Positions 1 through 8,534 of a DNA stretch of 64,000 nt are shown piece by piece (within the stretch, counting starts at the first letter, position 1; every line of letters starts with the position of its first letter). The DNA is from Ovis canadensis (Eukaryota; Chordata; Mammalia; Artiodactyla; Bovidae). The stretch covers positions 71,224,001 to 71,288,000 of the forward strand of contig NC_091262.1 in the NCBI RefSeq assembly GCF_042477335.2, read 5' to 3'. The notes beneath the pieces are model-generated. The model did no database searches. It was not told the DNA's origin and saw nothing but the letters and a program-made list of their open reading frames with translations. The translations under genes and the position numbers were made by a program.

Positions 1-1038
1 CTGTCCTAGCATTTACGATGCAGCTACCCTGTTTTATGGATGAGCACCCAAGTCTTGGATTGCCCAGGTCACCCAAGGTCACAGGGCAAAGGATTAACCA
101 GGAGGTGTGAAGCTTGCTCGGCCAGGGGCCAGATCTGGGCATAATCCCTGGTCCACAGCCACTATGTCAGGCACCTCTGGCCACCCCAGAAATTCCCATC
201 ATAGGGAAACCAGCACTGGCTGCAGAGTTGGCCTGGCCAGGGCCACCGTCAAGAACCAGAGGTGGGTGGAGACAGTCAGAGGAGGCAGCGCAGCCTGGGT
301 TGATGCAGACAGGTGTTCTGCCTGGGCTTATGGGGGTCCATGAGGGCAGGTGTTGCCTGAATCAAGAGCCGCCACTAGGGGACAAGCAGTCACTGTTACC
401 TCCTACTACAGGGTCCTTTAGCCCAGAGGTCCCTAATCTCTGGGCTGCACAGCAGGAAGTGAGCAGCGGGTGAGCGAGTGAAGCTTCACCTGTATTTACA
501 GCTGCTCCCCATCGCTCATGTTACCGTCCGAGCTCCACCTCCTGTCAGATCAGTGGCGGCATTTGATCCTCCTTAAAGCTCGAACCCTACTGAGCTTGAA
601 TCATCCCCAAACCATCCTCCCGTCGACCCGATCTATGGAAACATTGTCTTCCACGAAATCAATCCTTGGTGCCGAAAAGGTTGGGGACCACTGACCTAGC
701 TACCAGCCAGGTCCTAAGGGTCCCCCACTCCCTGCTCCTGCCCCTGGAGCCCTCGACTCTGAGTCTTCACTACTCTGTGAGGCAGCAGGCAGGGCGTGTT
801 CTTACCTCGCAGGTGAGAAGCAGAGAGGTGGTGGGGTCGTGTGATGGGCCCTAGCTGGGAGAGGGCAGCCAGCCTTCCCCACCACCCCCACCAGCTCCTG
901 CCCCCTCATTCTCTCACTGGGCAGGCCCAGAACAGGACGTGCCCAGTTTTACGAATGAGGAAACAGAGGCCTCCATTCTCACAGCCAGCCGTGCGGGGCT
1001 CAGACCAAATGGGACGCTGTTCTCGTCTTCTTATCCAG
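1..1038 (+). other. CHGA: CHGA intron 4, 3' part
   Basis: No coding exon of CHGA or any other gene is visible. A hAT-type DNA transposon remnant occupies 424-693, and a short MIR-like piece (gaatgaggaaacagaggcc) lies near 940-980, just before exon 5. The rest is unassigned intron. Confidence 0.75.
424..693 (+). mobile_element. hAT-type (MER1/Charlie-like) non-autonomous DNA transposon
   Basis: The element begins cagaggtccctaatc and ends ggttggggaccactg, imperfect inverted repeats of each other and typical of mammalian hAT elements. The inner sequence next to the right end (cttccacgaaatcaatccttgg) matches the widespread mammalian repeat of this kind. Flanking 8-mers ctttagcc and acctagct match at five of eight positions, a plausible eroded 8-bp target duplication. 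The family name is from memory. Confidence 0.65.
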
Positions 1039-1137
1039 GAGCCAGGGAGCGGACGCAGCAGCAGAAGCAGCGCAGCAGTTATGAGGATGGACCCTCAGAG
1101 GGGCTCGAGAAGCCAGACGACCAGGCCGAGCCGAAAG
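1039..1137 (+). CDS. CHGA: CHGA coding exon 5 (end of vasostatin I)
   Basis: A pyrimidine-rich acceptor ending ttatccag precedes 1039 and a GTCAGT donor follows 1137. The 99 bases finish a split Gly codon, encode 32 residues from ARERTQQQKQRSSYEDG to DDQAEPK, and leave one base for the next codon. In cattle CgA this stretch carries the Lys77-Lys78 pair that releases vasostatin I. Here the codons at 1065-1073 read Lys-Gln-Arg, so that pair is missing (see findings). Exon number follows the eight-exon human gene. Confidence 0.95.
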
Positions 1138-4100
1138 GTCAGTGCCAACCCGTCTGGCCAGAGACCAGGGGCGGGAGAATGAAGAGAACAGAAGTTACAA
1201 TAGACCGAGGCTCCCGAGCAGTCAGAAGCCCCTCCTTTGGGTCCTGTAAGGAAGCTGTTATTGCCTTCTCTTTCCGAATGGGGAAACTGAGACCCAGGGA
1301 GGTTGAAGTACCTTTCCAAGGCATAACTGGAGATGGAACGTCTCACTCCGCAGCCCTTGATGGGTCCCATCTGCCCACCCCAGGTGCTGGCACTCTCGGG
1401 CAGGAGGCCTGGCAGGTGGGCAGCTTCAACTCTTCCCAGTGGCCACTGAGGCAGGGCCCCTGCCCCCAGTGCCTGTCCTCTGGGGAATTTAGTGGTGCCC
1501 TGGCATAGCCTAGGGGCAGCAAGATCCCAGAGGAGTAGGTTTAAAATACTAGCTGAATCTGGATCTTTTTTTTTTTTTTTTTTTTTGCCCGCGTCTGGTC
1601 TTTGTTGCTGCGTGCGGGCTTTCTCCAGGTGGGGTCAGTGGCGGCCTCTCTCAAGTTGCCGTGTGCAGTAGTTTTAGTGCGTGGACTTAGTTGCATCACA
1701 GCATGTGGGATCTTCTTGGACCAGGGATTGAACCCCTGTTCCCTGCACTGGTAGGCAGTTTCTTAACCACTGGACCACCAGGAAAGTCCTGGATCATCCT
1801 TCTTGAGAACAGAGAGCTTTTAGGGGTCACAGAGATCATGGCTTAGGTCAGAGGGATGCTCTGTTAAACTCACCTTTCTGTCTAGAAACAGTCACACACT
1901 TATCCTCACAGCCCTGCTCTTTGCACGTGGAAGGTGAGTGAACAGGGCCAGTTCCTAGAAGCAGGGACCTCAGCGGTCATCCGTTGGGGCTGAGAGGGGA
2001 AACCTGCCAATGTGCCCTCACATGGGCCAGGGCTGTCACCCTAGTGGCTGCTTGAGGCTCGGCAGGGACTCACACATTTTGGTTCCATGGAAACGAGTGT
2101 CTGGCTGACTCTGATTATCTGCCATGGGCTGTAGGAGGGGGAATAGTGTAGCATTCATTGGGGAGACAGCCACATGTCAGTGCAAAGGGCACCCTGTACT
2201 TGGCATTCGGAGGTTTGGGTTCAAGGCTCAGCTCTGCCATCTGTGAGCACAGACAAGTCACCCTACCTTTCTAAGGATTAGTTTGAGTTTCTGTAAAGTG
2301 GGCATGGGAGGACTTCCACCTGGAGTCCTGGAGTCAAATGGTGGAATGTACTTGGTAGTGACTTGTTTGACAGTAATCATTTCTAGCAATGGGAGGGATT
2401 TTTACTAGATGAAAAGCTGTCTTAAAAGCAGGTACAAGTAAATACCTTTAAATGAAAGCTGACAAATACTAAGGAATAGAATACTTTCACAGGACGCTCA
2501 AGATAGAATGCTTGCAGAAGGGAGAAGGAAGTCACAGTAATGGTGCCCATTACACAGAGAGGTTAACTTGCCCAAGATCAGACCGCAGTTCAACTGCTGT
2601 CTTAATTTTAAATTCAGGGCTCTATCTTCTGGGGTCATTTTCAAGGGGTCATCACATCCTCCTTCGAGAAGCAGAATTACAAAGAAAGAAACACAGTCCC
2701 GTTGTGCTGAGGTCAAACCCATACGTGGAGAGGGCAACCCTAATTCTCTTATGTGTGTTTTGGGTTGGGGTTGCTGGAAGCCTAGGGATACAGTGACTAA
2801 GATCTGAAATTGGGCCCCGGGGAGATCCGATGTGCAGCCTGGTCCTCAGGGCCTGACTTTGCTCTGTTGTTTCTGTAGAGGGGATGGAAGAGGTGTCCTC
2901 CAAGGATGCTGCAGAAAAAAGAGACGATTCTAAAGAGGTGGAGAAGAGTGATGAAGACTCGGACGGAGACAGGCCTCAGGCCTCCCCAGAGCTTGGGCCG
3001 GGGTTCAAGGTTGAGGAGGACAAGCAGGCCCCTGGGGAGGAGGAGGAGGAGGCCCCCTCCAATGCCCACCCCCTAGCCAGCCTCCCCAGCCCGAAACACC
3101 CAGGCCCACAGGCCAAGGAGGACAGCGAGGGCCCCTCCCAAGGTCCAGCCGGCAGGGAGAAGGGCCTGAGAGCAGAGCAAGGGAGGCAGACAGAGAGAGA
3201 AGAGGAGGAGGAGAAGGGGGAGGAGGCCGAGGCTGGAGAGAAGGCCGTCCCGGAGGAAGAAAGCCCCACCACCGCAGCATTTAAACCACCCCCAAGCCTC
3301 GGCAACAAGGAGACGCAGAGGGGTGAGACTGTGTATGATGTCTGAGACTTCAGCGGATGCGTTGGGGAGAGGGGGATGGGTGGAGGGAGGTGCCCTGATC
3401 CATAATCTCATTCTGCCTTCTCAACAACCCTGAAAGGTAGGTATTATTCCCATCTGCCAGATGGGAAACCAAGGCTCAGAGAGGTTAAGTAATCTGCCCA
3501 TGGTCACACAGCTGATTTGTAGTACACGCAGAGATTCCATCCCCAGGTTTGTCTGGTTCCAAAACCCTGCACCTCCCACTAGTCCACATAGCCCCTCTCC
3601 ACCCCCAGGAGGGGAGAGGGGCTTTGCAGGGTGAGTGGGTGGGATTTGGGAACTGAGGGGCAGCATGATGGCAGGGAACAGGCTGGTCTGGGGACACTGC
3701 TAGCTTCAACCAGGGCTTAGGAAAAGGTCCTGGCTCCTCTTGAGGGCCTGATCAGGGTCTTTCCTTCCTCCCCAGCTGGGCCATCCCTGGGTTGGGTCTC
3801 CTGGGATGAGAGGGCTAAAGGAAGAGATGACTTGGAGCTTTAGAGGGTCTTGTAAAGCATGGTGTCGAGGTGGCCTTTCCCTCCAAGGGGTGTCTGTTGT
3901 GAGAGGCTGAGCTGGATCTGGTGTACGGGGTCTATGGTCGCAACAGTGGCCACAGAGAGACCTAAGGGAGCGGCAGGGACCCAGAAAGGTGGCAGCCACT
4001 CCCTTATTCTCCCGCTCTTGTCTACCAGCTGCTCCAGGTTGGCCCGAGGCTCTGGCCGTGGATGGAGCCAGGAAGATGGGGGCTGAGGAGGCCAAGTCCC

Positions 4101-6725
4101 GTGAGGGGAAGGGGGAGTGGGCACACTCCCGGCAGGAGGAAGAGGAGATGGCAGGGGCCCAAGTCCTCTTCCGAGGTGGGAAGAGCGGGGAGCCCAAGCA
4201 GGAGGAGCAGCTCTCCAAGGAGTGGGAGGACGCCAAGCGATGGAGCAAGATGGACCAGCTGGCCAAGGAGCTGACGGCCGAGAAGCGGCTGGAGGGGGAG
4301 GAAGAAGAGGAAGACCCTGACCGCTCAATGAGGCTCTCCTTCCAGGCCCGGGGCTACGGCTTCAGGGGCCCCGGGCTGCAGCTGCGGCGAGGCTGGAGGC
4401 CAAACTCCCGGGAGGACAGCGTGGAGGCCGGCCTGCCCCTCCAGGTGCGCGGCTACCCAGAGGAGAAGAAGGAGGAGGAGGGCAGTGCCAACCGCAGGCC
4501 AGAGGTTGGTATGGGGTGGGAGCCAGCCCTGGGCCCTGCTGTGGGGCAGCTGCACCCAGACGTGCTGCCCTACATCACAGAGGAGACACTGTCCCCTTGG
4601 AGTCGGGACTGGAGAGGCGCCTGGACAGGGGGCGCTCAGGAGACTGGGAAGGCCAAGGAGAAAGGGCGTGTCGGGGAGGGGGCACCCAGGAAAGCTGGCA
4701 GACAGGCAGACAGGAGACAAAAACATTCAGATCAGCACACAGAAGCTGAAGAGCTGGCGAGTAAAGCAGATCCCAGAGGCCCTGGGAGGGACCTTTGTCC
4801 GAAAGGCGTAGGGAGCCTCTGCAGGTTTGGAAGCGGGACAAGAATGGATGGATGTTGCTTGGAGTTTTAAATAGAGAGAGTCTGGAAACTAAAGGACCTG
4901 GCGGGGGCTGACCTGGGAGGGCCACTTGCTGCCTGGGGGAATCCAGGCTCGGGGTACCACTGGCCTTGCGAGCTGGGAGGGCAGAACAGGAGGGGGCATC
5001 AAGGGACAGGTGGTGTCTGGGGAGGCCCTACCATTGGTCCAGCTGTGTCCTCCTGACCTCCAGGCAGTCCAACCACACCCTCTTCCCAGGTTCAGTCCCT
5101 GCTTCCCACCCCAATGGCAAAGTGGGGAGGGTCTGGTGGTGGCTGGTGGGGGAGGCATGGGCGTGTGCCAGAAGACCCGGGGTCTACCTCCTCCTAGCTG
5201 GGTGACCTTGGGCAGGTCGCTCCCCTTCTCTGAGCCTCATCGGTTCCCTCATTTGTGAAATGGGGGTAAGAAGTCCTCTCTGCCCACCTCATTATCATGA
5301 TCAGAACGCACGCGAGCTTTGAAACCCTAGCCGTGCCCAGGCTACTTGGGAAACTCAGAGGGGTGTGGAGACATGTTACCATGGGAGGGTATGGGATGGG
5401 ACTTTGGGGCAGGCTGGCAACACCACCTTGGAGCTGGGGGAGGCCTTGTGGGGGTGGTCCATGGTTCAGGCTTTAGTTCTCAGAGGAGCATCAGGGCCTT
5501 ATGGGGGCTGGGACGTATCCAAAGCCCTGGCCCCAGTGCTCTTCTCTGCCCACCCAGAAGACAATACGGCCCTTTCCTCAGGTCCCCAACCCATTCTCTG
5601 GGCCTGAGACTGGGTCTCAGCAGTCTGAGGGAGAAGATGACTCCTTGGCAGCTGGCGCTGAGAGTTCATCTGCCTGTGTCCCCAGGGGCTGAGGGGACAG
5701 GGCTTTGGGAAGCAGCTGCTTGCCTCCCAGCCCTCCCCAAGGCTGGTACCTTTCATCACTGCCTTCCCCACCCACAGAAGCTGGGGAGAGCCAGGGGCCC
5801 TGAGGGACTGACTGGCTTCCCTTCTCCATGGGCAGAGGGGCCCTTGGACCACAGGCAGGAGAAATAGGGACCTGAGTCCTGAGGACTGGACAGGGCAGGG
5901 CCCTCCAACTCAGCCCAAAGGTCTTAGAAAAAATGACCCCAGAATCATAGAACTCCTGCCTGGTGGGTTACTCCAAGATGGGAGCCACTAGGGCCCCCAT
6001 TTCATTGGCAACCATTATCTGTCTCTTCTCACTGGGCCTCAGGCAGGGACTCCTGGAAAACCACCCCTCTCGGTCAAAGCTGGGGTCTGGCTGACTCCTG
6101 CTGTGACTCTGAGGGCATGCTCCTGTGGGCGTCAGTCCCAGAGAGTCCCCGGCTGCCCTGGACCACCCTGGTAGCCAGAGCTTGGGGACCCAGTGACGGG
6201 GACAGAGGATGGAGGCCCCGTCCAGGCAGTGCTCACATCCCTACCCTGCCCCTCAGGTAGGGAGGCCTGCAGCAGACAGGACACCCAGGCATGGCCTCAC
6301 CCTGGAAGCCACTGTCACAGCCTTAGCCTGGGGTTGGGGGACTTGAAGCAGCTCTGAAAGGCACCAGAGGCTTGGTTTCCCACATGCCTGCCCAGAGCCG
6401 TTGAGGAGGAGGTGGGCCTGAATAAGAGTCCACCAGGGAAAGTATGGGGTCAGGGCACACACTCCTGCAGGCCAGCTTCTCAGAGCGGTGCAGCAGGGCA
6501 GCTTCACTGTCCCCATGAAATAGATGAGGCTCAGAGAGGCAAAGCCACACATCCAAGGTCACACAGCTGGGCCAGGAGCCACCAGGCTGACTGTGCACTC
6601 CACACTCCAGCGCCCGGGTGACTCTGGGGGTTCTCTCCTAGGACCAGGAGCTGGAGAGCTTGTCAGCCATCGAGGCGGAGCTGGAGAAGGTGTCCAACCA
6701 GCTGGAGGAGCTGCGGCGGGGCTGA
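1039..6725 (+). CDS. CHGA: Chromogranin A, 3' part of gene (last four coding exons)
   Basis: Acidic secretory-granule prohormone of neuroendocrine cells; it helps form dense-core granules and is cut into peptides (vasostatin, chromacin, pancreastatin, WE-14, catestatin, serpinin). Joined exons 1039-1137, 2879-3322, 4029-4504 and 6642-6725 keep one frame and give 367 residues, starting inside the codon equivalent to Gly68 of mature cattle CgA and ending in ELRRG-stop. Glu-rich runs, the WSKMDQLAKELTAE peptide and the basic RGYGFRGPG segment identify it. Net length is three residues more than cattle as I recall: an extra Glu, ALAV gained, one residue lost in the pancreastatin tail, one Glu lost before catestatin. 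Earlier exons (signal peptide, Cys-loop) are before the window. Identity is near certain; species is not. Confidence 0.97.
1138..2878 (+). other. CHGA: CHGA intron 5
   Basis: Holds a MIR-like segment at about 1250-1340, a CHR SINE at 1566-1788, and two more MIR-like stretches near 2185-2320 (reverse) and 2540-2645 (forward). I see no exon or conserved motif in the remainder. Confidence 0.7.
1566..1788 (-). mobile_element. CHR-type tRNA-derived SINE
   Basis: It starts on the plus strand with 21 T (the reversed A tail) and ends in ggaccaccaggaaagtcc, the reverse of the usual CHR head. The inner gattgaacccctg is the reversed tRNA B box. A 7-base duplication, ctggatc, flanks it at 1559-1565 and 1789-1795. 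Confidence 0.85.
2879..3322 (+). CDS. CHGA: CHGA coding exon 6 (acidic middle, chromacin region)
   Basis: Acceptor ttctgtag precedes 2879 and donor GTGAGA starts at 3323. The 444 bases complete Glu, then encode Gly and 146 residues beginning MEEVSSKDAAEKRDD and ending GNKETQR, and leave a G that joins the next exon to make Ala. The product is extremely Glu-rich (EEEEE runs, REEEEEEKGEE), with Pro/Ser stretches, typical of the calcium-binding middle of CgA. It includes the chromacin region and a PPPSLGNKETQR segment before pancreastatin. Several residues differ from cattle as recalled (Phe to Ser in RDDFKEV, Tyr173 to His, Ser to Gly in PASREK, Ser to Arg in KGLSAEQ). Confidence 0.96.
3097..3162 (+). 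other. CHGA: Chromacin-equivalent peptide region of CgA
   Basis: The 22 codons correspond to cattle CgA 173-194, the antibacterial peptide chromacin. The first codon, 3097-3099, is CAC (His) where cattle has Tyr. The Ser equivalent to the glycosylated Ser186 is kept. The segment ends with Gly-Arg-Glu-Lys rather than Ser-Arg-Glu-Lys. Peptide boundaries come from the cattle literature; whether the peptide is made here is unknown. Confidence 0.7.
3323..4028 (+). other. CHGA: CHGA intron 6
   Basis: A 706-base intron with canonical GT-AG ends. A forward MIR occupies about 3410-3530. Nothing else recognisable. Confidence 0.8.
3410..3530 (+). repeat. MIR SINE
   Basis: Contains the MIR core: gatgggaaaccaaggctcag, then agaggttaagtaatctgccc and gtcacacagctg. 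Boundaries are approximate because the element is old. Confidence 0.8.
4029..4177 (+). other. CHGA: Pancreastatin-equivalent peptide region of CgA
   Basis: With the Ala codon split across the intron, this encodes a 50-residue counterpart of cattle pancreastatin (47 residues), ending in ...QVLFRG followed by Gly-Lys, the usual amidation signal. It carries Ala-Leu-Ala-Val at 4049-4060, present in human and absent from the cattle sequence I recall, and Arg-Lys at 4070-4075 where cattle has Gly-Lys. Three residues are added overall (four gained, one lost). Confidence 0.75.
4029..4504 (+). CDS. CHGA: CHGA coding exon 7 (pancreastatin, WE-14, catestatin)
   Basis: Acceptor tctaccag precedes 4029; the donor at 4505 is GTTGGT, weaker than GTRAGT. 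The 476 bases finish an Ala codon and encode 158 residues from APGWPEALAVDGARKMG to EEGSANRRPE, ending in phase 0. In order it holds pancreastatin (amidation context FRGGK), the KEWEDAKR segment, WE-14 between two Lys-Arg pairs, catestatin ending before Arg-Arg, and the parastatin segment with KK and RR sites. The frame stays open for another 121 codons past the donor, to a stop at 4868-4870. GC and CpG content is high relative to the introns. Confidence 0.96.
4241..4282 (+). other. CHGA: WE-14 peptide
   Basis: Fourteen codons read WSKMDQLAKELTAE, preceded by Lys-Arg and followed by Lys-Arg. WE-14 is the most conserved CgA peptide and a known autoantigen for diabetogenic T cells in mice. The sequence here is identical to the mammalian consensus, in contrast with the changed peptides around it. 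Confidence 0.93.
4322..4384 (+). other. CHGA: Catestatin region with an Arg to Gln change
   Basis: Twenty-one codons correspond to cattle CgA 344-364, catestatin, an antagonist of neuronal nicotinic receptors that also has antimicrobial activity. The order is RSMRLSF, Q, ARGYGFRGPGLQL, followed by Arg-Arg. The eighth residue is Gln (CAG, 4343-4345) where cattle and human have Arg, which removes one positive charge from the active N-terminal half. Confidence 0.9.
4505..6641 (+). other. CHGA: CHGA intron 7
   Basis: Begins with GTTGGT and ends ctctcctag. The exon 7 frame runs on for 121 codons to 4870. A reverse MIR lies at about 5190-5340 and a forward MIR at about 6490-6600. The remaining sequence is GC-rich without a recognisable exon. 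Confidence 0.75.
5190..5340 (-). repeat. MIR SINE
   Basis: Contains agctgggtgaccttgggcag, tctctgagcctcatcggttc and catttgtgaaatgggggtaa, the reversed MIR core. Boundaries are approximate. Confidence 0.8.
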
Positions 6726-7115
6726 GGCGACAACTGGCCCCAGTAGCCAGGGCCCCAAGAAACCCCGTGGTCCCGGCTCTGTTGTCCCCCCTGCGGGTCC
6801 TGGCCAGACGGCCCTGGGCACTGCTTCCGGGAGGGAGGCTGCCCCCAGCCTGCCCAAGCCCAGCCCACCCCATTGCCCCCATGCTCTTTTCCTCCTGCTC
6901 CTGACCCCTGCCCCAGTGCGCCCCGCTGCAGGGCAGACCCCTTGCCTTTCAACGATTATCCTGTCTCTGAACACAGGCAGCCTTCTCAAAGTTTCCTAGA
7001 ACCACTGGGCCTAACTGCAATAAGTACTGACCTTTAGGTGAAAGCTGAGGACTCCTGACTATATTGTGTATGACATTTATCTAAGGGAAATAAATCTGCT
7101 CTGGGCTCTTTCCTG
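6642..7115 (+). CDS. CHGA: CHGA terminal exon (C-terminal serpinin region and 3' UTR)
   Basis: Acceptor ttctctcctag precedes 6642. The coding part, 6642-6725, encodes 27 residues, DQELESLSAIEAELEKVSNQ then LEELRRG, and stops at TGA 6723-6725. This is the conserved C-terminal helix that gives the serpinin peptides; Val-Ser-Asn replaces the Val-Ala-His I recall in cattle. The 3' UTR is about 390 bases with one AATAAA at 7089-7094. The 3' end near 7115 is inferred from that signal. Confidence 0.93.
7089..7094 (+). promoter_or_regulatory. CHGA: CHGA polyadenylation signal
   Basis: AATAAA lies 364 bases after the CHGA stop, followed by a T-rich stretch (tttcctgtttctctg). It is the only canonical hexamer I see in this 3' UTR. 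Cleavage is expected about 10-30 bases downstream. Confidence 0.85.
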
Positions 7116-8194
7116 TTTCTCTGAACTTGCCCCATCTTGACTCAAAGTAGGGTGGGATGGATGGATTCAGGCAGAAGGACAAGGGGAGGTTCAGTCCCCC
7201 TGGGGTGACTCTGGGCCAGTTTCCAGCCCGGTGATTGGGGAGCAAGAGACACTGCTGCTTGGGACATCAGTTTCCTCATCTGTGAAGTAGGGGTGCTGAC
7301 ACCTGCCCCAAAGTGCGTATGGGATTAAATAACACTTCCCCCATCTCCCCAGCCACACGTGAGCCAGGCCAGGCAGGGACGGGGCTGGTTTGGGAAACAG
7401 CCTCTGCTCTGTGCTGGATAGATCCTGACAGTCCCAGGTTAGTACCCGCCAGCAAGGCCACAGGCCCAGCCAGCTCTGGACTTCCTGACTCAGGCCTCTG
7501 AGCTGCAGGCCCCCTCTCGGCACAAATCTGTCATCTCCTCTGACCTGAACATGCACAGGGCTCTGGGGCATTTGAAGTTCTTGAACTTAACAGTTCACTA
7601 TAGCACTGTAGTCTTGGTCTCAGCTTGGAGAACAAGGAAACAGGCTCAGAGGATGAGTTGAGTCATCAAAGTCTCAGCAAGAGTGATGCCCCAGACATGT
7701 AAACACGGGGCTGTAGAATTATGAATCAGAACAGACAGGCTATTCTGCTGGACCGGAGTGGACTAGCTGAATATCAGGGCCAATTGTTCAGTCATTCATC
7801 AAACACTTGTGAGCCGCTGCCTTGAGCCTGGCAGGCCTGGGCACACAGAAATGACCTGGACAAGCCCTGACTTCAAGAAATCCACTGCCTGCAGAACGTG
7901 GGTTTTGACATCAGACTGCAGTTGGAATCCCCAGCCTAGCTAGAGAGCTTGGATGAGCATTTCTGGTGCTCTTGCAGCCTCAGTTTCCTCATCTACAAAA
8001 TTGGGATAATACTTTTTAGCTTCTCACCAGATCATGGCAAGGATTCGAGGGGTCTAGAGAGCCTGGACCAAAAAACCATTGCAGTGATGACACAAGTCGT
8101 TTGAGGGGGTCTTGGCAAGTCTGGGCCTCTCCTAACCTGGTGAGCGGGCCCACTGCTGTTGACACCCATCCGTGAAGCACAGAGGGACTCTCCA
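7116..8194. other. CHGA-ITPK1 tail-to-tail intergenic gap
   Basis: About 1.1 kb separates the inferred 3' ends of two convergent genes. It holds reverse MIR-like stretches at about 7240-7335 (cctcatctgtgaagtagggg) and 7900-8060 (cctcagtttcctcatctaca). I see no gene. The same order and a similarly short gap hold in human, as I remember it. Confidence 0.7.
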
Positions 8195-8215
8195 ACGAGC
8201 TGGTACCATGAGGTG

Positions 8216-8221
8216 TTTATT
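8216..8221 (-). promoter_or_regulatory. ITPK1: ITPK1 distal polyadenylation signal (candidate)
   Basis: Reads AATAAA on the minus strand, followed downstream by a mildly GT-rich stretch (tctgtgcttc, gggtgtc). It is the last canonical hexamer before CHGA. Transcript data are needed to confirm use. Confidence 0.6.
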
Positions 8222-8514
8222 CACATTTCAATGAGACAGGTTTATAAATCCCCCCACAACTCTGACAGTTATCGAAATGACAAACACGACACTAAATGTA
8301 TTCCACTAGTCAACGGTCACAACATCCACCTCCAGGAACAGTTAACAAATAGAACACGGGACACCTCGTCCCTGAAATACCCCTTCCTGGAGACGGGCCA
8401 CCTGTGCCATCATCACATGGGGCAAACATGCAGCCGAATCAAAAGAGCCAGTGGTTCTTGGTTTTTACAGAAGCGATGATTTTATAGACAGTATGTATAG
8501 ATTCATATAAACGT

Positions 8515-8534
8515 TATATACATACATATGTACA
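8515..8534 (-). promoter_or_regulatory. ITPK1: Paired Pumilio response elements in the ITPK1 3' UTR
   Basis: On the minus strand TGTACATA (8534-8527) and TGTATATA (8522-8515) both match the PUM1/PUM2 site UGUANAUA. Their starts are 12 bases apart, about 300 bases before the distal poly(A) signal. Motif match only. Confidence 0.5.

Noticed and set aside
1..1038. Search for CHGA exon 4 (FETLRGDERILSILRH)
   Set aside because: Not found in any plus-strand frame; it lies before the window.
939..1508. Open frame running through CHGA exon 5 into both introns
   Set aside because: Only 1039-1137 matches CgA, and both splice sites are good. The flanks are MIR-like and intron sequence.
2976..3411. Several open frames antisense to CHGA exon 6, rich in Ser, Pro and Leu
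   Set aside because: They are the reverse readings of GAG/GAA-rich exon 6; GC-rich, stop-poor sequence opens all frames. No splice or domain support.
3706..4726. Long open frames antisense to CHGA exon 7
   Set aside because: Same cause as over exon 6. The sense frame matches CgA exactly.
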